Assembly: GCA_900551945.1 (NCBI GenBank)
Contig: URYE01000001.1
Coordinates: forward strand, 62,001 to 126,000
DNA length: 64,000 nt
Origin: an uncultured Eubacterium sp.
GTDB lineage: Bacteria; Bacillota; Clostridia; Lachnospirales; Lachnospiraceae
Direction: 5' to 3'
Positions 45,885 through 55,151 of the stretch are shown one piece after another. A program made the position numbers and the translations under genes. The stretch's first letter is position 1; each line of letters starts with the position of its first letter. Under the pieces are notes generated by a model. It was not told the origin of the DNA, ran no database searches, and worked only from the letters and a program-made list of their open reading frames with translations.

Positions 45885-45923
45885 TTAAAAGTAACATTAC
45901 ATATAAAAAGATTTATTTTATTA

Positions 45924-46001
45924 TTTAACACTGTTAAGCAAGTCTTTTACTTCTATTATGTAGAATATATTGGTGTAAAAAACTTGCTTGATAGTGTTAA
46001 A
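45924..46001 (+). terminator. Palindromic terminator/repeat (TTAACACTATTAAGCAAGT family), full copy
   Basis: TTTAACACTGTTAAGCAAGT pairs with ACTTGCTTGATAGTGTTAAA around an inner TTTTAC/GTAAAA stem. Single arms occur at about 8188, 13629 and 57936. Confidence 0.7.
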
Positions 46002-46037
46002 ATAATTACATGGGTTAAAATTAGAATGAGGTATATT

Positions 46038-46220
46038 ATGTCAGAACAAACAAGTTGTGAATACTGTAGTAATTTAGTTTATGATGAAGATTGTGAGGGT
46101 TATGTTTGTGACGTAGAGATGGACGAAGATGACTACGGCAGATTTATAAGTAGTGGAAGAAAGATATGTCCTTACTTCCAGTTTGATAATGAATATAAGA
46201 TAGTAAGACATCAGATGTAA
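46038..46220 (+). CDS. Small cysteine-rich protein (DUF6472-like)
   Basis: A 60-residue acidic protein begins MSEQTSCEYCSNLVYDEDCE and continues YVCDVEMDEDDYGRF, ending KICPYFQFDNEYKIVRHQM. Five Cys in CxxC-like spacing suggest a small zinc or iron-sulfur site. Short proteins of this pattern are common in Lachnospiraceae; the function is unknown. I chose ATG 46038 behind ATGAGG; the frame is open upstream into the palindrome. Confidence 0.65.
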   Translation: MSEQTSCEYCSNLVYDEDCEGYVCDVEMDEDDYGRFISSGRKICPYFQFDNEYKIVRHQM

Positions 46221-46261
46221 TAGTATTAATATGGGAAAATAATTGAAAGGTTAGAGTTTAA

Positions 46262-47200
46262 ATGGAAGATAAAAGGTATGCGGTATTAATAGACTCCGAT
46301 AATATATCATCAAAGTATATTGTGAGTATATTAGATGAAATGACAAAATATGGGGTTATAACTTATAAAAGAATATATGGTGATTGGACAGCACCACAAG
46401 CTGGCAGATGGAAAAAAGAATTGATGGAAAATTCTATAACACCAATACAGCAATTCAGAAACACAGTAGGAAAAAATGCAACAGATTCAACATTAATAAT
46501 AGATGCAATGGATATATTATATACTAATAATGTTGACGGCTTTTGTATCGTGTCAAGTGATGGTGACTTTACAAGGTTAGCTGGCAGACTTAGAGAGTCT
46601 GGTATGGAAGTAATTGGAATGGGTGAGAATAAAACACCACGTTCATTTAGAGCAGCCTGTTCTGTATTTACTGATTTAGAATTACTACTTGACCAACAAG
46701 AGGAGGAGCAAATACATAAAAAGTCTGGTAAAAAGGCGAAAAATTTCCTAAAGCAAAATAAGATTGAAAATGCTATAATAGAAATTATCATGGAAAATGA
46801 AAACAAAGGAAGACAGACAGGTCTGGGTGAGATAGGAAGTCGTCTTCAAAAGAAGTATTCTGATTTTGATGTGAGAAACTATGGATATAGTTCACTTTCG
46901 ACATTTTTGGAAGAAATAGAAAGTTTTGAATTAAAAAAAGTTAATAATACGGTTATTGTCGGTGTAAAAGAAGATAACAGTGTTAAGAAATGTGTTGTCA
47001 AATTTGCGATTGAATGTGTAAGACAAGCAGGAAAAAATGGGCTTGAACTTGGAGCATTAGGTCAAAAAATTCACAAGAAGTATCCTAACTTTAAAGTTAA
47101 AGAGTACGGATATTCGACTCTTAGTAAGTTTATATATGGAATAAAGTTGTTAAAAATAGATAATATTGATGAAAATAGAAAGCTTGTTTTTCTAAAATAA
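46262..47200 (+). CDS. NYN-domain nuclease-like protein with two OST-HTH/LOTUS domains
   Basis: The N-terminal NYN (PIN-like) domain covers about 1-145: VLIDSDNIS with the first catalytic Asp pair, NATDSTLIIDAMDIL, and IVSSDGDFTRLAGRLRESG. It is followed by two LOTUS-type winged helices (about 163-235 and 244-312), each ending YGYSxLSxF. LOTUS domains bind RNA, including G-rich and G-quadruplex RNA in eukaryotic proteins. The combination resembles the MARF1/limkain-b1 layout. It is likely an RNase; its target is unknown. AAAGG precedes the ATG. Confidence 0.85.
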   Translation: MEDKRYAVLIDSDNISSKYIVSILDEMTKYGVITYKRIYGDWTAPQAGRWKKELMENSITPIQQFRNTVGKNATDSTLIIDAMDILYTNNVDGFCIVSSDGDFTRLAGRLRESGMEVIGMGENKTPRSFRAACSVFTDLELLLDQQEEEQIHKKSGKKAKNFLKQNKIENAIIEIIMENENKGRQTGLGEIGSRLQKKYSDFDVRNYGYSSLSTFLEEIESFELKKVNNTVIVGVKEDNSVKKCVVKFAIECVRQAGKNGLELGALGQKIHKKYPNFKVKEYGYSTLSKFIYGIKLLKIDNIDENRKLVFLK

Positions 47201-47230
47201 AATACTAATAAGAATGGAATAATATATTAT

Positions 47231-47779
47231 ATGGAAAAACTTGATATAAGAACGTCACAAGGTAAAGTTACTGGAGTAGTAAAAGAAAGAGATGAAGTAC
47301 ATCGCAATGGTGATATACATGGTACATCACATGTGTGGCTTATTAGAAAGAAGCAAAATAAAAAATTTGATATTTTATTGCAAAAAAGAGCTAGTGCAAA
47401 TGATGTATATGGCGGTGGCTATGATATTTCATCAGCAGGTCATGTATCAGCAGGAGAAGATTATCTTGATACTGCTATAAGAGAGTTAAAGGAAGAACTT
47501 GGTGTAGAAGCTAAAGAAGAAGATTTGATTTTTATTGGTTTTCTTGAAGGCGAGATGAGAACTAAGTTTGCTGGAAAGCCATTTATTAACCACGAAGTAA
47601 GTGCTGTTTATATATATGAGTGTGATATTGATGAACGAGATTTTGTATTGCAACAAGAAGAAGTAGAAGCGGTACTTTGGATTGACTTTGACGAATGTAA
47701 ACAAAAGGTTTGGAATGGACAGATTAGAAATTGTATATTTCAAGATGAGTTTAAGATGCTTGAAAAAGTGTTAAAGTAA
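47231..47779 (+). CDS. NUDIX hydrolase
   Basis: A 182-residue protein with a complete Nudix box, GHVSAGEDYLDTAIRELKEELGV (split here as GHVSAGE and REL-KEE-LG), at about 77-99, for Mg-dependent cleavage of a nucleoside diphosphate linked to X. The flanking sequence (HGTSHVWLI, LLQKRASANDVYGGGYDISSA) resembles the IDI-like Nudix subgroup common in Firmicutes, but isomerase activity is not indicated. It lies 30 bases after the NYN gene. Confidence 0.88.
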   Translation: MEKLDIRTSQGKVTGVVKERDEVHRNGDIHGTSHVWLIRKKQNKKFDILLQKRASANDVYGGGYDISSAGHVSAGEDYLDTAIRELKEELGVEAKEEDLIFIGFLEGEMRTKFAGKPFINHEVSAVYIYECDIDERDFVLQQEEVEAVLWIDFDECKQKVWNGQIRNCIFQDEFKMLEKVLK

Positions 47780-47836
47780 GGTTACAATAAGAGTATGAGA
47801 TTTGATTTAAAATGTTAATGATGAAAGGAATATATA

Positions 47837-48316
47837 ATGAATAAAATAGCAAGTTTTACAGTAAATCATTTGAATTTACTTACAGGTGTTTATGTATCAA
47901 GAAAGGATTATCTTGGAGAACAAGTAATAACAACTTTTGATTTAAGATTTACAAGACCTAATGAAGAACCACCAATGGATAATCCGGGTATTCATACAAT
48001 AGAACATCTTGTAGCAACATTTTTAAGAAATAATGAAGAATGGAAAGATAAGACAATATATTTTGGACCAATGGGCTGCAGAACAGGTTTCTATGTAATA
48101 TTTGCAGGAGATTTACAATCTGAAGATATAATAGATATATTAAGACAAGCAGCAGATTTTGTGTTACAATATGAAGGAGAGATACCGGGATATTCACCTC
48201 GTGATTGTGGTAATTACCTTGACAACAATCTTAAGCTTGCAAAGATATATATGAAGAAGTTTAAAGAGGAAGTGTTAGAACACCCAGTAAAAGAAAGATT
48301 GGTTTACCCTGAATAG
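47837..48316 (+). CDS. luxS: S-ribosylhomocysteine lyase
   Basis: It cleaves S-ribosylhomocysteine to homocysteine and DPD, the AI-2 precursor, in the activated methyl cycle. The 159 residues carry the metal-binding HTIEHLVATFLRN (about 54-66), GPMGCRTGFY with the catalytic Cys near 81, and the third ligand Cys in YSPRDCGNY (about 123). AAAGGA precedes the ATG. No pfs gene is adjacent. Confidence 0.97.
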   Translation: MNKIASFTVNHLNLLTGVYVSRKDYLGEQVITTFDLRFTRPNEEPPMDNPGIHTIEHLVATFLRNNEEWKDKTIYFGPMGCRTGFYVIFAGDLQSEDIIDILRQAADFVLQYEGEIPGYSPRDCGNYLDNNLKLAKIYMKKFKEEVLEHPVKERLVYPE

Positions 48317-48355
48317 TTGACCAGCTTATTAAAATAGCGGTAGAGGATAAGATAA

Positions 48356-49900
48356 ATGGCATATTTTAGAAATGTTACGTTGAACATAGAAGATTTTGAC
48401 ACGGAGGAAGATTATAGCAGAGCTTTATTAGAGCAGGAGCGTATTCAAAAAATATTATCAAATGTAGATATAACAGATGCTCATGTTGCAAGACAACTTT
48501 ATGAGGGTTTTAATCAACATCCAGAAATGTTTCGTTCAATAGTAGGAATAGAATTTATGGACGTTTTAAGAGAAAATAGTAAAGATGATAATATTCCTGT
48601 TGAACCCTTTGTGAATGAACAATCAGAAGATACACAAGATGAAGAAATGGTTGATACATTAACACCAGAATTAATGAAAGAAGAACAGGCTCAAGAGTTA
48701 CAGAATTCACAAGAAATTGAAGCCCAAGAAGAACCACAGAGCTTACAGGAAAGTGAAGCACAGGCTTTATGGGAAAGTACAGAAGATGTATCAGAACCAG
48801 AAGAAAGTAAAGCGCAAGAAGAACCGCAGAGCTTACAAAAAAGTGAAGTACAGGAAGAACCACAGAGTCTGAAAGAAATTGAAGAATCAACTTTGTTGCA
48901 ACAAGAACAGGCTGCAACAATAGAAGATAAAATATCAAAAGAGGTACAACCTATAGAAGTAGTTGATAATCCAAAAAAAGAAGAAAGCTCTATAAAACAA
49001 CAAACTTCTAATAATGTGAATAATTCAGATAATTATATAGCAGATAAAACAGAAGCAGAAGCTGTGGCAATTAAAGAAGAAGCAGAGCTTATGAAACCAG
49101 AACCATTAAAAATGGAAAAGCCACAAATTCTAAAAAAGAAAAATGCTATTGATGAAAATAAAAATATTAATCCAAGTGGTCAGTCTGATAAAGAAGTAAG
49201 TAAAGAGAATGTCAATAAAAAAACAAACAATAAAACTTCCACAAAGCCAGTTAAAAAAGCAAAAGTGGAAAGAGCAGAGCTTACATATATAGGACTTATA
49301 AAATGGGTGATATTCATATCTCCGTTTATAATGATATGTTTTCCTATGGCAGGAGCAATTCTTTCGGGAATATGTGCGTTATATGCGTTTATAAAGTTAT
49401 GGGGAGCATATATTAACGATAAGATGAAAACAGTAGATATATTAAAATCTTTAATATGTGTTGTACTGTTACCAATCGGAATTATTATATCTATATTTGG
49501 AATTATGAAAAAAATTAAGTATGTATATTATAATAGAAAAGCAATTCTTTATGGATTCATAATTTATCTTATACCCGTTGTATTCTTTTGTAATGTTGGA
49601 CTTATAAGTTCTAATAATATGGTATCATTAATATTTCCAATAGTTACATTATTTTTAAATGCTTCACTTGTAGGACAGATTGCTATTATATTAGATGTAA
49701 TGGCAGTTGTAATAATTATTATATGTGTAGCTTCAAGCTTTACAAAGAAAGTTGCCAATGTAATATATGATTATATGGATAAAGGCATGACACAGACACA
49801 GGCAATACAATTTATAATATGTCTGCCAATTGTTGTTTTATGTATGTTTAAGGCATTTATTGATGGAAAAGTATTACATGAAGATAAGATTGTTAAGTAA
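48356..49900 (+). CDS. Membrane protein with long Glu/Gln-rich disordered N-terminus
   Basis: The product has 514 residues. The first 75 look folded and helical (DAHVARQLYEGFNQHPEMF). Residues about 80-300 are low-complexity and rich in Glu, Gln and Lys, with repeats of the form AQEEPQSLQ-SE (three or more copies). From about 305 to the end there are five or six membrane segments. It is not recognised; the layout suggests a membrane protein with a flexible cytoplasmic arm. The repeated units may vary in number between strains. A terminator pair follows. Confidence 0.6.
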   Translation: MAYFRNVTLNIEDFDTEEDYSRALLEQERIQKILSNVDITDAHVARQLYEGFNQHPEMFRSIVGIEFMDVLRENSKDDNIPVEPFVNEQSEDTQDEEMVDTLTPELMKEEQAQELQNSQEIEAQEEPQSLQESEAQALWESTEDVSEPEESKAQEEPQSLQKSEVQEEPQSLKEIEESTLLQQEQAATIEDKISKEVQPIEVVDNPKKEESSIKQQTSNNVNNSDNYIADKTEAEAVAIKEEAELMKPEPLKMEKPQILKKKNAIDENKNINPSGQSDKEVSKENVNKKTNNKTSTKPVKKAKVERAELTYIGLIKWVIFISPFIMICFPMAGAILSGICALYAFIKLWGAYINDKMKTVDILKSLICVVLLPIGIIISIFGIMKKIKYVYYNRKAILYGFIIYLIPVVFFCNVGLISSNNMVSLIFPIVTLFLNASLVGQIAIILDVMAVVIIIICVASSFTKKVANVIYDYMDKGMTQTQAIQFIICLPIVVLCMFKAFIDGKVLHEDKIVK

Positions 49901-49952
49901 ATTGCAAATTAAACTTAAATTATAATAAGGGCATTTTGAGAGTTTTTAATAG

Positions 49953-50004
49953 TTTATACGATAGTTGTAAGGTTTGGTGTAAGAACTTTGCAACTGTCGT
50001 ATAA
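49953..50004 (+). terminator. Palindrome after the disordered membrane protein gene
   Basis: TTTATACGATAGTTGTAAGG pairs with CTTTGCAACTGTCGTATAAA with few mismatches. Its 3' arm resembles the 3' side of element B. Confidence 0.6.
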
Positions 50005-50014
50005 ATAAAATATA

Positions 50015-50058
50015 AATAACGGTTGTAATAATTAATTTTATTACAACCGTTATTTTTT
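50015..50058. terminator. Bidirectional terminator between convergent genes
   Basis: AATAACGGTTGTAATAA and TTATTACAACCGTTATT pair perfectly with T runs on both strands. It serves the plus gene and glnN on the minus strand. Confidence 0.85.
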
Positions 50059-50104
50059 AACGTTAAAGATACTATTTATGAGATTTTATAAAATGTTGAG
50101 CAAA

Positions 50105-52216
50105 TTATACTTCAAACATTAAGTCACCATAAGATGGGAATGGCCAATATTCTTTGTCAACAATCATTTCAAGAGCATCTGCTGGTGCTCTTAATTCGTC
50201 CATTGCAGTCTTAACAACATCTCTGTAATATGTAGCCTGATCTTTAGCTCCATTAACATCTGCACCTTTATTAGTTACTTCAACTAACTTAGTATAAGCT
50301 GCTTTCATATCCTTTAAGCAACCTGTTACTGTATCAAGAAGTTCCTTCTGAACTGATGAGTCAACACCAGCTTCTGAAACAGATACAACTGAGTTAGCAA
50401 GTTCTGTTGTGTAAGAAATAACAGAAGGAATAATCTGCTTACCAGCAATATCAATCATAGATTTAGCTTCGATGTTAATAGCTTTAGCATAAGCTTCGTA
50501 TTTGATTTCGGCTCTTGACTTAAGTTCAGCTTCTGTAAATACACCGAATTTTTCAAATAAATTGATAGCTTTTTCAGTAGTAAGAGCAGGAATTGCGTCA
50601 ACCATAGATGGAATATTTGGCAATCCTCTTCTTGCAGCTTCTTCAATCCATTCGTCTGTATAACCATTTCCATTAAATACAATTCTATGATGGTCTGTGA
50701 AAAGCTTCTTAATCATATCATGGCAAGCCATGTCGAAGTTTTCAGCACCTTCAAGTTCATCAGCAATTTCTTTAAAGCTTTCTGCTACGATTGTGTTAAG
50801 AACTACATTAGCAGGAGCAATTGAGTCTGAAGAACCAACCATACGAAATTCAAACTTATTACCTGTGAAAGCAAATGGTGATGTTCTATTTCTGTCTGTA
50901 GCATCTTTGTTAAGGTCAGGAAGTGTAGAAGCACCAGTCTTTAACTTACCTTTCTGGATAGAGCTTGTAGCATCCCCCTTGTCAATAAGCTGCATAACAA
51001 CGTCTTCAAGCTGTTCTCCTAAGAACATTGAGATAACTGCTGGAGGAGCTTCATTAGCACCTAATCTGTGGTCGTTACCTACACATGAAGCAGATTCACG
51101 AAGAAGGTCAGCATGAGTATCAACAGCCTTCATAACAGCACCAAGAACTAATAAGAATTGAATGTTGTCATGTGGTGTCTTACCAGGTTCAAGAAGATTA
51201 ATTCCATCATCAGTAGTAATAGACCAGTTATTGTGCTTACCAGAACCATTAACGCCTGCAAATGGCTTCTCATGAAGAAGGCATACGAGGTTGTGACGGT
51301 AAGCTACTTTTTTAAGAACTTCCATTGTAAGCTGATTGTTATCTGTAGCTGTGTTACACTGAGCATAGATAGGAGCTAATTCATGCTGTGCAGGAGCAAC
51401 TTCATTATGCTGAGTCTTAGCAGATACACCGAGCTTCCATAATTCGTTATTAACGTCCTTCATAAATGAAGCAATTCTTTCACGAATATTACCAAAGTAA
51501 TGGTCATCAAGTTCCTGTCCCTTAGGTGGCATAGCACCGAAAAGTGTACGACCAGAGAAGATAAGGTCTTTTCTTTGTAAATACTTATCTCTATCTACGA
51601 TAAAGTATTCCTGTTCAGCACCAACAGAAGGAGTAACCTTTTTTGATGTTGTGTTACCGAATAACTTTAAGATACGAAGTGACTGTTCGTTAATTGCGTC
51701 CATAGAACGAAGAAGTGGAGTCTTTTGGTCAAGAGCTTCACCTGTATATGAACAGAATGCAGTAGGAATACAAAGTGTTGCACCACCAGCACCTTCACGA
51801 ACAAAGGCAGGAGAAGTGCAGTCCCAAGCTGTATAACCTCTAGCTTCAAATGTTGCTCTAAGTCCACCAGAAGGGAATGATGAAGCATCAGGTTCACCCT
51901 TTATAAGTTCTTTTCCAGAAAATTCCATAAGAACTTTTCCATTTTCCTTTGGAGCAGAAATAAATGAGTCATGCTTTTCAGCAGTTGTACCTGTAAGAGG
52001 CTGGAACCAGTGTGTATAATGTGTAGCTCCTTTTTCGATAGCCCAATCTTTCATAGCATTAGCAATTACATCTGCGTCTGATAATGATAATTCTTTTGCA
52101 CCAGACATTGCAAGCTTAAGGTTTTTGTATACGTTCTTAGGTAAACGCTCTTTCATAACAGTATCGTTAAATACGTTTTCGCCGAAGATATCAGCTACAT
52201 TAAATTTTTCACTCAT
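50105..52216 (-). CDS. glnN: Glutamine synthetase, type III
   Basis: It makes glutamine from glutamate, ammonia and ATP. The 703-residue length marks the GSIII class. Signatures are [12 protein letters not shown] and EKHDSF in the N-terminal domain, [39 protein letters not shown] with a metal Glu, [17 protein letters not shown] [15 protein letters not shown], and the ATP-binding [16 protein letters not shown] precedes the ATG. GSIII is not regulated by adenylylation; control may come through P-II, a member of which is at 63424. Confidence 0.96.
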   Translation of the reverse strand: MSEKFNVADIFGENVFNDTVMKERLPKNVYKNLKLAMSGAKELSLSDADVIANAMKDWAIEKGATHYTHWFQPLTGTTAEKHDSFISAPKENGKVLMEFSGKELIKGEPDASSFPSGGLRATFEARGYTAWDCTSPAFVREGAGGATLCIPTAFCSYTGEALDQKTPLLRSMDAINEQSLRILKLFGNTTSKKVTPSVGAEQEYFIVDRDKYLQRKDLIFSGRTLFGAMPPKGQELDDHYFGNIRERIASFMKDVNNELWKLGVSAKTQHNEVAPAQHELAPIYAQCNTATDNNQLTMEVLKKVAYRHNLVCLLHEKPFAGVNGSGKHNNWSITTDDGINLLEPGKTPHDNIQFLLVLGAVMKAVDTHADLLRESASCVGNDHRLGANEAPPAVISMFLGEQLEDVVMQLIDKGDATSSIQKGKLKTGASTLPDLNKDATDRNRTSPFAFTGNKFEFRMVGSSDSIAPANVVLNTIVAESFKEIADELEGAENFDMACHDMIKKLFTDHHRIVFNGNGYTDEWIEEAARRGLPNIPSMVDAIPALTTEKAINLFEKFGVFTEAELKSRAEIKYEAYAKAINIEAKSMIDIAGKQIIPSVISYTTELANSVVSVSEAGVDSSVQKELLDTVTGCLKDMKAAYTKLVEVTNKGADVNGAKDQATYYRDVVKTAMDELRAPADALEMIVDKEYWPFPSYGDLMFEV

Positions 52217-52267
52217 AACCTAGTATTCCTTTCTTAACATTTATTTAATATTCTATTAGTAAAACTA

Positions 52268-52323
52268 AAAAAGGCATTCCATAACATTATATATATGCAG
52301 ATATAATTATGGAACGCCTTTGT
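52268..52323 (-). terminator. Terminator of srtB
   Basis: On the minus strand AAAGGCGTTCCATAATTATA pairs with TATGGAATGCCTTT (AT-rich inner loop) and is followed by six T. Confidence 0.8.
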
Positions 52324-52418
52324 TCTACTATTTAATTAAAGACATCAACCTGTCTATTAATAAAATAACTCAAATCGTCCAATAATGCAAGTGTTTTTTT
52401 GTTTTTTATTTAATAATC

Positions 52419-53261
52419 TTAATTAATGTTAGTATTTAGTGATGTTTGACCTATATATGTTCCATGAACAATGAACCTTTGACTTCCATCACTTGTGCAA
52501 GTAGAAAGTGTTACAACTTGTGTTGTCTGTGATACATCAACATTTGTTTCATAATTAGAATTGCTTTTCATAGTAGCTGCATATTCTTTTAAACCGTCTA
52601 TTGATGAGAAATTAAAAGTATAAGTATCACTTATAGGTTCGCTTACATAGGCACTGAAAATCTTATACATCATAATTTTATCTTCTGTGTAGATATAGAA
52701 AATATCATTTCCATCGGTATTCCAAAAAGAGTAATCACTATAGTTAGGTAGTAGTCCAAACATGCTTCCATTTTTCATATTATGACCATAAAGTATTACG
52801 TTAGTTGAATTTAATTTATCGTCAATTCTGTAATCTTCAAAGATACAGCCATTTCCATTGTAAGTACCCTCAAAAGCATGAGTAAGATAGTAGTCATTAT
52901 CAGTAGTCTGTACAATAGGAAGTCTTAAATTAATAGACGGAATATAAAGATACCCTAAACCATCTGGATTAATTGATAAAAGTGAGTCATGGTTGTATGT
53001 AAATGATATTTCTACGTCAGAAGTATTTCCATTATCATCTTTGATAATAATATTTTCAGGGGTATTGTTATCAAGTACTTGATTATCAATACTATTATAA
53101 ATATCTTTGCCCTTTTTATATTCAAGATAAATATTTATAAGTTGATATGATGAATAGCAAAACACACCAATAGCAAGAATAAGAATAATTTTTCGAATAA
53201 CAGAGCCTTTATTTATTGAGTTACCATTTTTCTGATTGTTTTCAGAAGAATTATTTGACAT
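52419..53261 (-). CDS. srtB: Class B sortase
   Basis: A cysteine transpeptidase that anchors proteins to peptidoglycan or assembles pili. It has a 280-residue type II membrane layout with TM at about 23-44. The catalytic His is in YGHNMKNGSMFG (about 160), Cys in VVTLSTCTSDG (about 247) and Arg in QRFIVHG (about 257). The length and the helical insertion before the Cys fit class B. No LPXTG/NPXTN substrate gene or pilin lies next to it in the window. Confidence 0.92.
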   Translation of the reverse strand: MSNNSSENNQKNGNSINKGSVIRKIILILAIGVFCYSSYQLINIYLEYKKGKDIYNSIDNQVLDNNTPENIIIKDDNGNTSDVEISFTYNHDSLLSINPDGLGYLYIPSINLRLPIVQTTDNDYYLTHAFEGTYNGNGCIFEDYRIDDKLNSTNVILYGHNMKNGSMFGLLPNYSDYSFWNTDGNDIFYIYTEDKIMMYKIFSAYVSEPISDTYTFNFSSIDGLKEYAATMKSNSNYETNVDVSQTTQVVTLSTCTSDGSQRFIVHGTYIGQTSLNTNIN

Positions 53262-53298
53262 AAAAGCCTCATTTCTATATTTAATTTATAAAAATATA

Positions 53299-53392
53299 GC
53301 TGTCACATTAAGCACTAGCTATACGGAATATAAGAAATTTTTTTAAAGTTAAGTATTTCTTAAATATTATATAGAATGCTTATTGTGACAGC
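53299..53392 (-). terminator. Palindromic terminator after fba (CTGTCGCA-like family)
   Basis: GCTGTCACA at 53299 pairs with TGTGACAGC ending at 53392 around an inner AAGCA/TGCTT and AT-rich stem. It lies between fba and srtB, both on the minus strand. The shape is like 13644-13740 and 21854-21942. Confidence 0.65.
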
Positions 53393-53462
53393 ATATTAAA
53401 AATAGATACAAGTATTAATATCTATTCTTTTTATTTATAGTATATTAATTATTTTAATATAA

Positions 53463-54326
53463 TCAAGCCTTGCCAGCAGAACCGAAAAGTTCAATCTTTT
53501 CACGAACTGTAGCCTTGATAGCTTCTGTACCAGGAGCTAAAAGCTTTCTAGGGTCAAATCCCTTTCCTTCAAGGTCTTTGCCTTCTTCAATATACTTTCT
53601 TGTAGCGGCAGCGAATGCAAGCTGACACTCAGTATTAACATTAATCTTAGCAACGCCAAGAGAGATTGCTTTCTTAATCATGTCAGTTGGAATACCTGTA
53701 CCACCATGTAATACTAAAGGCATATCCCCAACTTTTTCTTTAACTGCTGCAAGTGTTTCAAAGCTTAATCCCTTCCAATTAGCTGGATACTTACCATGAA
53801 TATTACCGATACCTGCTGCGAGCATGTCTACGCCTAAGTCTGCAATAGCCTTACATTCGTTAGGGTCTGCACATTCACCCATACCTATAACGCCATCTTC
53901 TTCACCACCGATAGAACCAACTTCAGCTTCAAGTGACATTCCTTTTTCTTTAACAATCTTAACTAATTCCTTAGTCTTTTCAATATTTTCTTCAATTGGA
54001 TAGTGAGAACCGTCAAACATGATTGAAGAAAATCCAGCTTCAACACACTTTAAACAGCCTTCATAAGTTCCGTGGTCAAGGTGAAGTGCAACAGGAACTG
54101 TTATGTTAAGGCCTTCAATTAAACCTTTAACCATTCCTGTAATAGCCTTAAAACCACCCATATACTTACCAGCGCCTTCTGAAACACCAAGAATTACAGG
54201 TGAATTCATCTCTTGTGCTGTAAGAAGGACTGCTTTAGCCCATTCAAGATTGTTGATGTTAAAATGTCCAACAGCATACTTACCATCGCGCGCTTTTTGT
54301 AACATATCTTTAGCCGATACCAACAT
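53463..54326 (-). CDS. fba: Class II fructose-bisphosphate aldolase
   Basis: It splits fructose-1,6-bisphosphate to DHAP and glyceraldehyde-3-phosphate with a zinc ion. The 287 residues have VALHLDHGTYEGC (zinc His and catalytic Asp, about 80), SLEAEVGSIGGEEDGV (about 132), IGNIHGKYP (His, about 178) and LHGGTGIPTDMIKKAISLGVAKINVNTE (about 207). It is the glycolytic type and probably not tagatose-specific. An ATG start at 54326; transcribed alone. Confidence 0.95.
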   Translation of the reverse strand: MLVSAKDMLQKARDGKYAVGHFNINNLEWAKAVLLTAQEMNSPVILGVSEGAGKYMGGFKAITGMVKGLIEGLNITVPVALHLDHGTYEGCLKCVEAGFSSIMFDGSHYPIEENIEKTKELVKIVKEKGMSLEAEVGSIGGEEDGVIGMGECADPNECKAIADLGVDMLAAGIGNIHGKYPANWKGLSFETLAAVKEKVGDMPLVLHGGTGIPTDMIKKAISLGVAKINVNTECQLAFAAATRKYIEEGKDLEGKGFDPRKLLAPGTEAIKATVREKIELFGSAGKA

Positions 54327-54521
54327 ATAAATACCTGCTATTAAAAATATATACCTACTTAAAATTATTAGATACTAGGTATTCTTAATAGCTTTTCCTT
54401 TCCTAGAATTTTATATGTGTTTATTATAACTCAAAAGAATAAAAATTGAAAGGATTTAGGGCAAATATACTAATAAAATTTATCGAATTAATAATTTGTA
54501 TGAATTAACTAGGTAATAGTG

Positions 54522-54551
54522 TTGTTTAAATGTCACAATATGTTGTATAAT
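54522..54551 (+). promoter_or_regulatory. Promoter of the small membrane protein gene
   Basis: TTGTTT at 54522-54527 and TATAAT at 54546-54551 are separated by 18 bases. Confidence 0.6.
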
Positions 54552-54601
54552 TAAACAGTATAAAACAATTTATAAATATATCAGAAAGAATGGAGGTATA
54601 T

Positions 54602-54892
54602 ATGCTTTTTTTACAACAAATAGCTTGTGATATTGACTTTAACGATAGTGAAGCTTATGCAGGTACATCATATTGGCCATTTATAGGGTTTATGTGCTTT
54701 TTTATAGGGCTTGTTGTTGCATTTATAGGAATAGTAAAGATAAGTAACTCTAAGCACCAGTGGAATTTATTTTATGATAACAGAGATAAGAAAGATTTGA
54801 ATTCGCCTATACTACAAAAAGATAGAAAAGTTGGAATAATTATGCTTGTCGTAGGCATAGTTATGATGATAGCTTCTAATTTTATTATTTAA
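54602..54892 (+). CDS. Small membrane protein
   Basis: The 96-residue product has two hydrophobic segments (about 23-46 and 74-96) joined by a charged loop (SNSKHQWNLFYDNRDKKDL). It is not recognised. The loop is predicted to be cytoplasmic. ATG 54602 follows GGAGG by five bases; an earlier ATG four codons upstream overlaps the binding site. It has its own promoter and is followed by a degenerate E element. Confidence 0.6.
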   Translation: MLFLQQIACDIDFNDSEAYAGTSYWPFIGFMCFFIGLVVAFIGIVKISNSKHQWNLFYDNRDKKDLNSPILQKDRKVGIIMLVVGIVMMIASNFII

Positions 54893-54909
54893 TATATTGT
54901 GTTTTAAAG

Positions 54910-55020
54910 GATATCAGTATTTATAAAGCACACCAGTGGATTTGTATGTTTTTTTAGTAAATGGTATTGGTCACTGTTATTTAATATGGTGCATTTATTG
55001 CTTTATATAATACTGATATT
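54910..55020 (+). repeat. Family E element, copy E6 (degenerate, shortened)
   Basis: Outer arms GATATCAGTATTTATAAAGC and GCTTTATATAATACTGATAT pair. ACACCAGT, TTTGTATG and ATATGGTGCATTTATTG are recognisable, but the apical hairpin and part of both inner blocks are lost. Confidence 0.6.
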
Positions 55021-55151
55021 TTTGGTGGTTTGTATATATATGGGTAGGTAATAAAAAATTTAATATTTGTTGAATATTAGAATTATTGCAATAGTATTAT
55101 GAAAGGAAAAGTTGTCTAAGATAGTAATATTATCTGACAGCAGGGGAGATT

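Noticed and set aside
46262-48316. Defence island around the NYN-LOTUS gene
   Set aside because: The neighbours (Nudix hydrolase, luxS, small Cys protein) are housekeeping or unknown, with no restriction, toxin or phage genes.
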